Assembly (NCBI RefSeq): GCF_026339955.1
Contig: NZ_JAPEPW010000001.1
Coordinates: 5,327,001 to 5,391,000 of the forward strand
Reading direction: 5' to 3'
Length of the DNA: 64,000 nt
Source of the DNA: Streptomyces sp. NBC_01549
Lineage (GTDB): Bacteria > Actinomycetota > Actinomycetes > Streptomycetales > Streptomycetaceae
The notes under the pieces were generated by a model. The model was given only the letters and a program-made list of their open reading frames with translations, did not search any database and was not told the origin of the DNA. Within the stretch, counting starts at the first letter, position 1, and each line of letters begins with the position of its first letter. The translations under genes were made by a program, and so were the position numbers. Below, one piece after another: positions 24,466 to 33,133 of the stretch.

Positions 24466-25497
24466 CTAATGGTCGCCGGAGCGGGCACGTCCGTCGTGCT
24501 CACTCCGTGGATGGAGGGGGGTGTTCGAGGCGACCTCCAGGCGGACTCCGTCGCGCAGTTCCAGGAACTGGCTCAGCGGGTCGTCGGAGACCCGGTCCCA
24601 GGGGAACGAGGTCGCGTACGGGCCGATCAGACGGAGCTGGTCCAGGGCGTCCTGCCAGCGCTCCAGCCTGATCAGGACGTAGGTGAGGAGGTTGCGCACC
24701 TCCGCGGGCCACGGGTCGGCGGGCGCGTACGCCGCCGAGACCGCGATCGCGAGGTCGGCCGCCGCGTCGAGCCGTTCACGCGGTACGACGGCCCGGCCGC
24801 CCTCGGTCAGATAGGCGAAGGCCGCGCGCACCGGCAACGCCTGTACGAGTGAGCCGGGCAGCGCGTCCTGGGCGGCCCGCTCGGCGAAGTCGAAGCACTC
24901 GCGGTGCGAGCCGTACCAGGCGGCCGACAGGTACTTCAGGGCGGCCACATGGCAACCATAGTGGTGCGGGGAGCGGCGTACGGCCTCGGTCCACAGCTTC
25001 TCGAACTCGGTGTGCCCGGCGTTGGTGCCCCGGGCGTGGTCGAGCGCGATCCGCCAGGGCACAGGGTCGCGCGGGTCGCCCTCGGCGGCGGCGCCGATCA
25101 GCGGGCCGGCCTCGCGCAGCAGCTCGGCGCGGGCGGGCGACTCCCACCAGCGGCGCACCGCGAGCTCGGCCTTGACCAGGAGCGCGTCCGGGTCGTGCGG
25201 GGACTCGCTCTGCCAGGTCTGGAGCCACTCGTCGCGGGTGCGGGCGAAGGCGGCGAGGCGCATCGCGTAGCGGTCGCGGTTCTCCCACTCGGCGGCCTCG
25301 CGGGTAGCGGCGAGCAGTTTGGCCGCGATGTCGTACTCGCCGCGGGCCGCCGCGACGAGGGCGGGGGCGAGCCGCTCGTCCGGGGCGTCCAGCAGTACCT
25401 CGTCGTCGGCGGGCAGTCCGGCGGCGAGGCGCGAAGTGTTCTTGACCATCCGGGCCGTACGGATGAACGCGCGCAGCAGTGCCATGGTATCGACCAT
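24466..25497 (-). CDS. TPR-like helical repeat protein, function unknown
   Basis: 343 aa from ATG (MVDTMALLRAFIRTARMVK); the second ATG four codons on is equally likely, as no clear ribosome-binding site marks either. The protein is alpha-helical and Ala/Trp/Arg-rich throughout, with repeated paired helices such as PALVAAARGEYDIAAKLLAA and HYGCHVAALKYLSAAWYGSH, which suggest a TPR-like superhelix. No membrane segment or catalytic motif is visible. It precedes the Lon-N and ybaK genes. Confidence 0.72.
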   Translation of the reverse strand: MVDTMALLRAFIRTARMVKNTSRLAAGLPADDEVLLDAPDERLAPALVAAARGEYDIAAKLLAATREAAEWENRDRYAMRLAAFARTRDEWLQTWQSESPHDPDALLVKAELAVRRWWESPARAELLREAGPLIGAAAEGDPRDPVPWRIALDHARGTNAGHTEFEKLWTEAVRRSPHHYGCHVAALKYLSAAWYGSHRECFDFAERAAQDALPGSLVQALPVRAAFAYLTEGGRAVVPRERLDAAADLAIAVSAAYAPADPWPAEVRNLLTYVLIRLERWQDALDQLRLIGPYATSFPWDRVSDDPLSQFLELRDGVRLEVASNTPLHPRSEHDGRARSGDH

Positions 25498-25656
25498 TGA
25501 AAACCGCAGGTCGGGGCTGTACCAGAGGCGGGCGGTGACACTTTCGTAACCCTCGTTTGGTTGTGCGTCGAACGGTCAAGGGTGAGTAAAAAGTGACTGT
25601 TGTTCTACTATTGAAGGCCTGTCAACAACATGGCCGGATGCTGTCCCAAGGGCCTC

Positions 25657-27234
25657 TCAGCTGCGGCGCAGCAGCCGCGTCGCCCCCGCCGCCACCGTCG
25701 TCGCCAGGATCCAGCCAAGGAGGATCACCACCGCGGCCAGCCACTGCCAGCCGCCGCGCAGCTGCCAGGTGTCCACCTGGCCGAGGTCGATCACCGGCAG
25801 CAGCAGGTCGAGGGCGAACAGCGCGGCGTTCCACGGCGGACGCCCGCCGCTCGCCGGGGTGTGGGTCGCGTGCGAGAAGGCGATCGAGGACGCCGCCCAC
25901 AGCACCGCCATCCACAGGGCCGCCCGGCCGGGCCGGTACCCGTAGGCGACCGTCCAGTCCTGTGCGTACCCCCACAGCTTGGCCGCGAGCGGCAGGGTCT
26001 CGCGGCGGCGACGCTGCTTGGCGAGCAGCACCTCGCGCGCGTCCTCGTCCTCACCGGAGTCGCGCAGCACGGTGGCCAGTCGCTCGTACGGCTCCGGGCT
26101 GTACTCGGCGGTCGCCGCCGCCACCCACTCCAGCCGCCGGATCAGCGGGAACCCGCCCTGCGGTACGAGGTTCTCGTAGCTGAATCCGCCCATGTGGAGG
26201 TTGCCCGGGCCCGGCCAGCTGTCCGCCCGGTCGACGAGATTGACGATCCGCGCGCCCGACAGGACGACCTTGCCCCGCTCCGGGCGCTCCCCGAGGAAGC
26301 GCAGCTCGGGCGTCTGCACCCGCAGCAGGGACAGCTCCTGGTCGTCGTCGAAGGTGAAACGGGCCCGCTCGAAGTCGAGGGCGTCCCCGAACCGCCCGTC
26401 GTCGAGGCGGATGCCGCCCCGGCACTCGAAGCGTTGCACCAGCGTCCCGCGCGCCGGGGTGGTGCCACTGGTCAGCAGGGGATTGCCGAGGCCCGCGGGG
26501 GTCATGTACAGCGTGCGGTTGACGGTCAGCTGGGGGGCGTTCAGGGCGAGCCGTGAGTACGGGTTGTTCAGCTTGCTGCCGCGCAGGCTGAGCGAGACAC
26601 CGACCGTCGCGCCGCGCAGACTCAGCTCGCCGTGCGACTCCAGCATCTCGGCCTGAAGGTCCTGTCCCACGGTCATGCCGTCCCCGGTGAGCGAGCGGCC
26701 GCGCCGGTCCCGGTAGACCACGGCCTGGTTGAGCAGCAGATCCGTGCCGATGTGCGCGTCGGTCAGCCGTACACCGTTGTGGAAGCGGCAGCGCGGCAGA
26801 TGCAGATCGCCCTCGGTGTGCACCCGGGCCGCCTCCAGGCGCGGCACCGAGCAGTTGACCAGGCGTACGGTCGTGAAGCGCGCCTCCGGCAGCAGGATCT
26901 CCTTCTCGAACCGGCAGCCCTTCAGCTCGACGTACGGGACCACCGTGCCGCCCGCGAGGTCGAGGACGTCGGTGATCTGCACGCCGGTCAGCTTCAGGGA
27001 GGCGACCCGGCCCTGGAGGGCCGGCGGCCCGTCGAGCAGCAGCCACGCCACGATCCGGGCCCGGACACTGCGCTCGGGCCCCCAGGGATGGCCGCCGTGC
27101 GGATCGTCCACGGTCATGTCCCCGCTACGCAGGTCGTACACGCTGCCGTTGCGGAAGGCCTGCCACATCCCGGCCTCGGCCGCGGTCAACTCGTCTGGCA
27201 GGTCCCCGGCGCGCAGGCCGGCCCCCTCGGTCAC
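25657..27234 (-). CDS. Large beta-helix-like protein with C-terminal membrane anchor, function unknown
   Basis: GTG at 27234 (MTEGAGLRAGDLPDELT) with GGAAGGGAAG upstream; 525 aa. Residues 85-330 are built of imperfect short repeats, for example LKLTGVQITDVLDLAG, VELKGCRFEKEILLPEA, TVRLVNCSVPRLEAARV and MLESHGELSLRGATVGVSL, resembling pentapeptide-repeat or right-handed beta-helix proteins. The C-terminus has two hydrophobic segments (about 435-458 and 490-515) and ends in a basic tail. Streptomyces homologues are often labelled membrane-associated oxidoreductase, but I see no cofactor motif to support that. Confidence 0.75.
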   Translation of the reverse strand: MTEGAGLRAGDLPDELTAAEAGMWQAFRNGSVYDLRSGDMTVDDPHGGHPWGPERSVRARIVAWLLLDGPPALQGRVASLKLTGVQITDVLDLAGGTVVPYVELKGCRFEKEILLPEARFTTVRLVNCSVPRLEAARVHTEGDLHLPRCRFHNGVRLTDAHIGTDLLLNQAVVYRDRRGRSLTGDGMTVGQDLQAEMLESHGELSLRGATVGVSLSLRGSKLNNPYSRLALNAPQLTVNRTLYMTPAGLGNPLLTSGTTPARGTLVQRFECRGGIRLDDGRFGDALDFERARFTFDDDQELSLLRVQTPELRFLGERPERGKVVLSGARIVNLVDRADSWPGPGNLHMGGFSYENLVPQGGFPLIRRLEWVAAATAEYSPEPYERLATVLRDSGEDEDAREVLLAKQRRRRETLPLAAKLWGYAQDWTVAYGYRPGRAALWMAVLWAASSIAFSHATHTPASGGRPPWNAALFALDLLLPVIDLGQVDTWQLRGGWQWLAAVVILLGWILATTVAAGATRLLRRS

Positions 27235-27349
27235 GGCTCTTCCCTTCCTCCCCAACTACTCGCGGGTTTCGTACGACCGTTCATGCCCGCTGTGTGACGG
27301 ACCGAACGCTATTGGTGACGGAGATCTCCGGGGGGAGCCTGGGACGGCT

Positions 27350-27368
27350 TGTATCAGCCATTGATACA
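27350..27368. promoter_or_regulatory. Operator-like inverted repeat upstream of the his operon
   Basis: TGTATCAGCCATTGATACA has perfect 7-bp arms around 5 bases and sits about 58 bases before hisD, in the spacer shared with the divergent gene at 27234. Its AT content stands out from the surroundings. It resembles the binding site of a dimeric repressor, for example of the GntR class. The factor is not identified, and no clear -35/-10 pair overlaps it. Confidence 0.5.
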
Positions 27369-27426
27369 GGCGTCCGGCGCCTTATCGCCGTCTGAGAGAA
27401 TTGGGATCGTGCTGCAATCTCTTCGT

Positions 27427-28749
27427 ATGGCCCGAATCGATCTGCGCGGCGACGCCCTCCCCGAGGGCTCCGCCCTGCGCGACCTGCTGCCCCGAGCCGA
27501 CTTCGACGTACAGGCCGCCCTGGAGAAGGTGCGTCCGATCTGCGAGGCCGTGCATCATCGGGGGGACGCGGCGCTGATCGACTACGCGGAGAAGTTCGAC
27601 GGCGTACGGCTGGAGTCCGTACGGGTCCCGGCCCAGGCCCTCGCCGACGCCCTGGAGCAGCTCGACCCGGCCGTGCGCGCGGCCCTGGAGGAGTCCATCC
27701 GCCGCGCCCGCCTGGTCCACCGCGAGCAGCGCCGCGCCGCGCACACCACCCAGGTCGCGCCGGGCGGCTCGGTCACCGAGAAGTGGGTGCCGGTCGGGCG
27801 GGTTGGGCTGTACGCGCCCGGCGGCCGCTCCGTCTACCCCTCGTCCGTGATCATGAACGTGGTCCCGGCGCAGGAGGCGGGCGTCGAGTCGATCGCCCTC
27901 GCCTCCCCCGCGCAGGCCGATTTCGGCGGCCTGCCGCACCCGACGATCCTCGCCGCCTGCGCGCTGCTCGGCGTCGACGAGGTGTACGCGGCCGGTGGCG
28001 CGACCGCCGTCGCGATGTTCGCGTACGGCACGGAGTCCTGCCCGCCCGCCAACATGGTCACCGGCCCCGGCAACATCTGGGTCGCCGCCGCCAAGCGCTA
28101 CTTCACCGGCAAGATCGGCATCGACACCGAGGCCGGCCCGACCGAGATCGCGATCCTCGCGGACGAGACCGCCGACCCGGTGCACGTGGCCGCCGACCTG
28201 ATCAGCCAGGCCGAGCACGACCCGCTCGCCGCCGCCGTCCTCGTCACGGACTCCGCCGAGCTGGCGGAGGCGGTCGAGAAGGAGCTGGAGCCGCAGGTCG
28301 CGGCCACCAAGCACATCGAGGACCGGATCGTCCCGGCGCTCAGCGGCAGGCAGTCGGCGATCGTCCTCGTCGACGGCGTGGACGAGGGCCTGCGGGTCGT
28401 CGACGCGTACGGCGCCGAGCACCTGGAGATCCAGACGGCGGACGCGGCCGCCGTCGCCGACCGGGTGAAGAACGCGGGCGCGATCTTCGTCGGCGCCTGG
28501 GCGCCGGTGTCGCTGGGCGACTACTGCGCGGGCTCCAACCACGTGCTGCCCACCGGCGGTTGCGCCTGCCACTCCTCGGGGCTGAGCGTCCAGTCCTTCC
28601 TGCGCGGCATCCACATCGTGGACTACACGCGCGACGCCCTCGCCGAGGTGGCGCACCACGTGGTGACGCTCGCGGAGGCGGAGGACCTGCCGGCCCACGG
28701 GGCGGCGATCAAGGCTCGTTTCGGGTGGAAGGTTCCAGAGAGCAAGTGA
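27427..28749 (+). CDS. hisD: Histidinol dehydrogenase
   Basis: Catalyses the last two steps of histidine synthesis (histidinol to histidine, NAD-dependent, zinc). ATG at 27427 (MARIDLRGDALPEGS) gives 440 aa, the family norm; a GTG at 27409 is an alternative. Signature stretches are PGGRSVYPSSVIMNVVPAQEAG, MVTGPGNIWVAAAKRY, IDTEAGPTEIAILAD, LISQAEHDPLAAAVL, and the zinc/active-site GSNHVLPTGGCACHSSGLSV near residue 370. It is the first gene of the his operon, and its stop overlaps the GTG of hisC. Confidence 0.97.
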   Translation: MARIDLRGDALPEGSALRDLLPRADFDVQAALEKVRPICEAVHHRGDAALIDYAEKFDGVRLESVRVPAQALADALEQLDPAVRAALEESIRRARLVHREQRRAAHTTQVAPGGSVTEKWVPVGRVGLYAPGGRSVYPSSVIMNVVPAQEAGVESIALASPAQADFGGLPHPTILAACALLGVDEVYAAGGATAVAMFAYGTESCPPANMVTGPGNIWVAAAKRYFTGKIGIDTEAGPTEIAILADETADPVHVAADLISQAEHDPLAAAVLVTDSAELAEAVEKELEPQVAATKHIEDRIVPALSGRQSAIVLVDGVDEGLRVVDAYGAEHLEIQTADAAAVADRVKNAGAIFVGAWAPVSLGDYCAGSNHVLPTGGCACHSSGLSVQSFLRGIHIVDYTRDALAEVAHHVVTLAEAEDLPAHGAAIKARFGWKVPESK

Positions 28750-29852
28750 CCGGTATCGACGATCTTCCCGTACGGGACGAGCTGCGCGGCAAGTCCCCCT
28801 ACGGTGCGCCCCAACTCGACGTGCCCGTACGGCTGAACACCAACGAGAACCCCTACCCGCTGCCCGAACCGCTCGTCGAGCGGATCGCCGAGCGGGTCCG
28901 TGAGGCCGCCCGCAACCTCAACCGCTACCCCGACCGGGACGCGGTGGAGCTGCGCACCGAGCTGGCCAAGTACCTGACGAGGACCGGCGGGCACCGGGTC
29001 GGCGTCGAGAACGTCTGGGCGGCCAACGGCTCGAACGAGGTCATCCAGCAGCTGCTGCAGACCTTCGGGGGACCCGGCCGTACGGCGATCGGCTTCGAGC
29101 CCTCGTACTCGATGCACACGCTCATCGCACGCGGCACCGGCACGGCCTGGATCTCGGGTCCCCGCAACGAGGACTTCACGATCGACCTGGCGGCCGCCAC
29201 CCGGGCCATCACCGAGAGCCGCCCGGACGTCGTCTTCATCACCACCCCCAACAACCCCACGGGCAACGCGGTGCCGCGTGAGACGGTCCTCGCGCTGTAC
29301 GAGGCCGCGCAGGCCGCCAAGCCGTCCATGGTCGTGGTCGACGAGGCGTACGTCGAGTTCAGCCACGGCGACTCGCTGCTGCCGCTGATCGAGGGGCGGC
29401 CGAATCTCGTCGTCTCGCGGACGATGTCGAAGGCGTTCGGCGCGGCCGGACTGCGCCTCGGCTATCTCGCCGCGCACCCCGCGGTCGTGGACGCGGTCCA
29501 GCTCGTACGGCTGCCCTACCACCTGTCGGCCGTCGCGCAGGCCACCGCCCTGGCCGCCCTGGAGCACACCGACACGCTGCTCGGGTACGTGGAGCAGCTG
29601 AAGGCCGAGCGGGACCGGCTGGTCGCCGAGCTGCGTGCGATCGGGTACGACGTGACCGAGTCCGACGCGAACTTCGTCCAGTTCGGGCGATTCGCGGACT
29701 CCCACGAGGCCTGGCAGAAGATCCTCGACCAGGGCGTCCTGGTCCGGGACAACGGCGTACCGGGATGGCTGCGGGTCTCCGCCGGCACCCCGGCCGAAAA
29801 CGACGCGTTCCTGGACGCGGTCCGTGAGTTGAAGAAGGAGCAGAGCGCATGA
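28746..29852 (+). CDS. hisC: Histidinol-phosphate aminotransferase
   Basis: PLP enzyme that converts imidazole-acetol phosphate to histidinol phosphate. GTG at 28746 overlaps the hisD stop (GTGA); 368 aa. Class I/II aminotransferase features are VRLNTNENPYPLPEPLVERI, NLNRYPDRDAVELR, ANGSNEVIQQLLQTF, ITTPNNPTGNAVP (Asn contacting PLP), VVDEAYVEFS (Asp on the pyridine N) and SRTMSKAFGAAGLRLGY with the Schiff-base Lys near residue 230. It is followed by hisB with an ATGA overlap. Confidence 0.97.
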   Translation: MTGIDDLPVRDELRGKSPYGAPQLDVPVRLNTNENPYPLPEPLVERIAERVREAARNLNRYPDRDAVELRTELAKYLTRTGGHRVGVENVWAANGSNEVIQQLLQTFGGPGRTAIGFEPSYSMHTLIARGTGTAWISGPRNEDFTIDLAAATRAITESRPDVVFITTPNNPTGNAVPRETVLALYEAAQAAKPSMVVVDEAYVEFSHGDSLLPLIEGRPNLVVSRTMSKAFGAAGLRLGYLAAHPAVVDAVQLVRLPYHLSAVAQATALAALEHTDTLLGYVEQLKAERDRLVAELRAIGYDVTESDANFVQFGRFADSHEAWQKILDQGVLVRDNGVPGWLRVSAGTPAENDAFLDAVRELKKEQSA

Positions 29853-30442
29853 GCCGCGTCGGAAGAGTGGAGCGGACGACCAAGGAGACGTCGGTCCTCG
29901 TCGAGATAGATCTCGACGGGTCCGGCAAGGTCGAGGTGTCGACGGGCGTGGGCTTCTACGACCACATGCTCGACCAGCTCGGCCGGCACGGTCTGTTCGA
30001 CCTGACCGTGAAGACCGAGGGCGACCTGCACATCGACTCGCACCACACCATCGAGGACACCGCCCTCGCGCTCGGCGCCGCCTTCAAGCAGGCACTCGGC
30101 GACAAGGTCGGGATCTACCGCTTCGGCAACTGCACGGTCCCGCTGGACGAGTCCCTCGCCCAGGTGACGGTCGACCTGTCGGGCCGCCCCTACCTCGTGC
30201 ACACCGAGCCCGAGAACATGGCGCCGATGATCGGCGAGTACGACACGACGATGACCCGGCACATCCTGGAGTCCTTCGTCGCCCAGGCCCAGATCGCACT
30301 GCACGTGCACGTGCCCTACGGTCGCAACGCGCACCACATCGTGGAGTGCCAGTTCAAGGCGCTCGCCCGGGCGCTGCGCTACGCCTCCGAGCGCGACCCG
30401 CGCGCCGCCGGCATCCTCCCCTCCACGAAGGGCGCTCTGTAA
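29849..30442 (+). CDS. hisB: Imidazoleglycerol-phosphate dehydratase
   Basis: Manganese enzyme that dehydrates imidazoleglycerol phosphate. 197 aa, so it is the single-function form without a phosphatase domain. Metal-ligand motifs are GVGFYDHMLDQLGRHG, GDLHIDSHHTIEDTALALG, TRHILESFVAQ and GRNAHHIVECQFKALARALR. The ATG overlaps the hisC stop. The histidinol-phosphatase needed for the pathway is not in the window. Confidence 0.97.
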   Translation: MSRVGRVERTTKETSVLVEIDLDGSGKVEVSTGVGFYDHMLDQLGRHGLFDLTVKTEGDLHIDSHHTIEDTALALGAAFKQALGDKVGIYRFGNCTVPLDESLAQVTVDLSGRPYLVHTEPENMAPMIGEYDTTMTRHILESFVAQAQIALHVHVPYGRNAHHIVECQFKALARALRYASERDPRAAGILPSTKGAL

Positions 30443-30446
30443 AGCC

Positions 30447-30611
30447 ATGACAGGTCTCAACTCCATGCTGATCGTCGTCGGGCTCTTCCTCCTGGGCGGC
30501 GTCTACTCCTTCGTCAAGCAGAAGATGCCCGCGAGCCTCATCGTGCTGCTCTCCTTCGGCGCCGCGATGTGTCTGGTCGCGGGCGTCATGAGGCTGGAGG
30601 TGTGGAATTGA
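30447..30611 (+). CDS. 54-aa membrane protein of the his operon, unknown function
   Basis: The ATG at 30447 lies 4 bases after the hisB stop, and its TGA overlaps the TTG of hisH, so it is embedded in the operon. It has two hydrophobic segments: MLIVVGLFLLGGVYSFVKQ and PASLIVLLSFGAAMCLVAGV, with a short KQKM turn that would face the cytoplasm. No enzymatic motif is present. The tight spacing on both sides makes real translation likely. Confidence 0.8.
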   Translation: MTGLNSMLIVVGLFLLGGVYSFVKQKMPASLIVLLSFGAAMCLVAGVMRLEVWN

Positions 30612-31249
30612 CCGCTCCTAAGAAGGTCGTCGTCTTCGACTACGGCTTCGGGAACGTGCGCTCCGCCGAGCGTGCCCTCGCACGCGCGAGTGCCGAGGTC
30701 GAGATCACGCGCGACTTCGACAAGGCCATGAACGCGGACGGGCTGCTGGTGCCCGGCGTCGGCGCCTTCGCCGCCTGCATGAAGGGCCTCAAGGACGCCC
30801 GCGGCGACTGGATCATCGGCCGCCGCCTGTCCGGCGGCCGCCCGGTGATGGGCATCTGCGTCGGCATGCAGATCCTCTTCGAGCGCGGCATCGAGCACGG
30901 CGTGGAGACCGAGGGCCTCGACGAGTGGCCCGGCACGGTCAAACCGCTCCAGGCCGACATCGTGCCCCACATGGGCTGGAACACGGTCGAGGCCCCGGCC
31001 GACTCACAGCTCTTCGCCGGACTCGACGCCGACGCGCGCTTCTACTTCGTGCACTCCTACGCCGTCCACGACTGGTCCCTGGAAGTCGGCAACCCGGCAC
31101 TGCGCGCACCCCTGGTGACCTGGTCGACGCACGGCAAGCCCTTTGTGGCGGCCGTCGAGAACGGCCCCCTGTGGGCCACGCAGTTCCACCCCGAGAAGTC
31201 CGGCGACGCCGGAGCCCAGCTCCTCACCAACTGGATCGGAACACTGTGA
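30608..31249 (+). CDS. hisH: Imidazole glycerol phosphate synthase, glutaminase subunit
   Basis: Supplies ammonia from glutamine to HisF. The TTG at 30608 is chosen because GGAGG lies seven bases upstream and the codon overlaps the previous stop; an in-frame GTG two codons earlier is too close to that site. 213 aa. Class I glutamine amidotransferase motifs are VFDYGFGNVRSAERAL, LLVPGVGAFAACM, the nucleophile Cys84 in MGICVGMQILFE, and the His/Glu pair in TQFHPEKSGDAG. Confidence 0.96.
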   Translation: MTAPKKVVVFDYGFGNVRSAERALARASAEVEITRDFDKAMNADGLLVPGVGAFAACMKGLKDARGDWIIGRRLSGGRPVMGICVGMQILFERGIEHGVETEGLDEWPGTVKPLQADIVPHMGWNTVEAPADSQLFAGLDADARFYFVHSYAVHDWSLEVGNPALRAPLVTWSTHGKPFVAAVENGPLWATQFHPEKSGDAGAQLLTNWIGTL

Positions 31250-31971
31250 GCAAGCTCGAACTCCTCCCCGCCGTCGACGTCCGCGACGGCCAGGCCGTCC
31301 GGCTCGTGCACGGCGAGTCCGGGACGGAAACTTCTTACGGCTCCCCCCTCGAGGCCGCCCTCGCCTGGCAGCGCTCGGGCGCCGAGTGGCTGCACCTCGT
31401 CGACCTGGACGCCGCGTTCGGCACCGGCGACAACCGCAAGCTGATCGCCGAGGTCGCCGGCGCCATGGACATCAAGGTCGAGCTGTCCGGTGGCATCCGC
31501 GACGACGACACGCTCGCCGCCGCCCTCGCCACCGGCTGCACCCGGGTGAACCTCGGCACCGCCGCCCTGGAGAGTCCGGAGTGGGTCGCCAAGGTCATCG
31601 CCGAGCACGGCGACAAGATCGCGGTCGGTCTCGACGTACGCGGTACGACGCTGCGCGGCCGCGGCTGGACTCGCGACGGCGGCGACCTCTACGAGACGCT
31701 GGAGCGCCTCGACTCCGAGGGCTGCGCGCGCTACGTGGTCACGGACATCGCCAAGGACGGCACACTGCAGGGCCCGAACCTGGAGCTGCTGCGCAATGTG
31801 TGCGCCGCGACGGACCGCCCGGTCGTCGCCTCGGGCGGGGTCTCGTCCCTGGACGACCTGCGTGCCATCGCCGAGCTCGTGCCGCTGGGCGTCGAGGGCT
31901 CGATCGTCGGCAAGGCCCTCTACGCCAAGGCGTTCACCCTGGAAGAGGCCCTGGAGGCGGTAGCCAAGTGA
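31246..31971 (+). CDS. priA: Phosphoribosyl isomerase A (bifunctional HisA/TrpF)
   Basis: A (beta-alpha)8-barrel that isomerises both ProFAR in histidine synthesis and phosphoribosyl-anthranilate in tryptophan synthesis. GTG at 31246 overlaps the hisH stop; 241 aa. The acid/base residues Asp11 (LLPAVDVRDGQAVRL) and Asp171 (TDIAKDGTLQGPN) are in place, as are the phosphate-binding ELSGGIRDDDT and VASGGVSSLDDL. The dual role is inferred from the actinobacterial lineage and from the absence of a separate trpF in the trp cluster here. Confidence 0.93.
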   Translation: MSKLELLPAVDVRDGQAVRLVHGESGTETSYGSPLEAALAWQRSGAEWLHLVDLDAAFGTGDNRKLIAEVAGAMDIKVELSGGIRDDDTLAAALATGCTRVNLGTAALESPEWVAKVIAEHGDKIAVGLDVRGTTLRGRGWTRDGGDLYETLERLDSEGCARYVVTDIAKDGTLQGPNLELLRNVCAATDRPVVASGGVSSLDDLRAIAELVPLGVEGSIVGKALYAKAFTLEEALEAVAK

Positions 31972-32381
31972 GCGACGTACGACGCGTCACGACCGGCGCG
32001 CCCTGGGAGGACGCCTTCGGCTACTCCCGCGCGGTGGAGCTGCCGAACGGCCTGGTGCTGGTCGCCGGCTGCACGTCGATAGTGGACGGCGAGATCGCCG
32101 GGGGCGGCCCGTACGAGCAGGCGATCAACGCGTTCAAAGTCGCGTTCGCGGCGCTGGAGCAGCTGGGTCTGGGCCGGGACGACGTGGTACGGACGCGCAT
32201 GTACGTCACCCATGCGCGGGACGTGGACGACGTCGGGCGCGCTCACAAAGAGCTGTTCGACGCCGTCCGGCCCGCCGCATCCATGATCATCGTCTCCGGC
32301 TTCGTGGACCCCAGTCTGGTCGTCGAGGTCGAGGTGGAGGCGTTCCGCCCCAGCGGAGAACCGGGAGTGTCCGCAGCATGA
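31968..32381 (+). CDS. RidA-family enamine/imine deaminase
   Basis: 137 aa from a GTG overlapping the priA stop, and its own stop overlaps the hisF ATG. RidA features are LPNGLVLVAGCTSIVDGEIAGGG, YEQAINAFKVAFAALEQLGLG, VVRTRMYVTHARDVDDVG and RPAASMIIVSGFVDPSLVVEVEVEAF, with the conserved Arg of the ligand site in VRTRMYV. RidA proteins hydrolyse reactive enamines made by PLP enzymes. Its placement inside the his operon suggests protection from pathway by-products, though this is inference. Confidence 0.87.
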   Translation: MSDVRRVTTGAPWEDAFGYSRAVELPNGLVLVAGCTSIVDGEIAGGGPYEQAINAFKVAFAALEQLGLGRDDVVRTRMYVTHARDVDDVGRAHKELFDAVRPAASMIIVSGFVDPSLVVEVEVEAFRPSGEPGVSAA

Positions 32382-33133
32382 CCCTCGCCGTACGAGTCAT
32401 CCCCTGTCTGGACGTGGACAACGGCCGGGTCGTCAAGGGCGTCAACTTCCAGAACCTGCGCGACGCGGGCGACCCCGTCGAGATGGCCAAGGTGTACGAC
32501 GCCGAGGGCGCCGACGAGCTGACGTTCCTGGACATCACCGCGTCCTCGGGCAACCGGGAGACCACCTACGACGTGGTGCGCCGCACGGCCGAGCAGGTCT
32601 TCATCCCGCTCACCGTGGGCGGCGGCGTGCGCACGGCCGAGGACGTCGACAAGCTGCTGCGGGCGGGCGCCGACAAGGTCGGGGTCAACACGGCCGCGAT
32701 CGCCCGGCCCCAGCTCATCAGGGAGATCGCGGAGCGGTTCGGGCGGCAGGTGCTGGTGCTGTCGGTGGACGCCCGGCGCACTCCTGGGGGGACCTTCGAG
32801 GTCACCACCCACGGCGGGCGCAAGGGCACCGGGATCGACGCGGTCGAGTGGGCGCACCAGGCCGCCGAGCTGGGCGCGGGCGAGATCCTGCTCAACTCGA
32901 TGGACGCGGACGGCACGAAGGGCGGCTACGACATCGAGATGATCGAGGCCGTCCGCAGACACGTCACCGTGCCGCTCATCGCCAGCGGCGGCGCGGGCCG
33001 GCTCGCCGACTTCCCGCCCGCCGTCGCGGCGGGCGCCGACGCGGTGCTCGCCGCGTCCGTCTTCCACTTCGGGGACCTGCGGATCGGTCAGGTGAAGGAG
33101 ACGCTCCGGGCGGCGGGCCGCCCCGTCCGCTGA
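32378..33133 (+). CDS. hisF: Imidazole glycerol phosphate synthase, cyclase subunit
   Basis: Uses ammonia from HisH to close the imidazole ring. 251 aa, ATG overlapping the ridA stop. Barrel motifs are VIPCLDVDNGRVVKG (catalytic Asp12), FLDITASSGNRETT, TVGGGVRTAEDVDKLL, ILLNSMDADGTKGGYD (second catalytic Asp) and IASGGAGRLADF. It is the last gene of the operon. The stop codon is the first copy of a TGACGCC tandem repeat, followed by a hairpin terminator. Confidence 0.97.
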   Translation: MTLAVRVIPCLDVDNGRVVKGVNFQNLRDAGDPVEMAKVYDAEGADELTFLDITASSGNRETTYDVVRRTAEQVFIPLTVGGGVRTAEDVDKLLRAGADKVGVNTAAIARPQLIREIAERFGRQVLVLSVDARRTPGGTFEVTTHGGRKGTGIDAVEWAHQAAELGAGEILLNSMDADGTKGGYDIEMIEAVRRHVTVPLIASGGAGRLADFPPAVAAGADAVLAASVFHFGDLRIGQVKETLRAAGRPVR

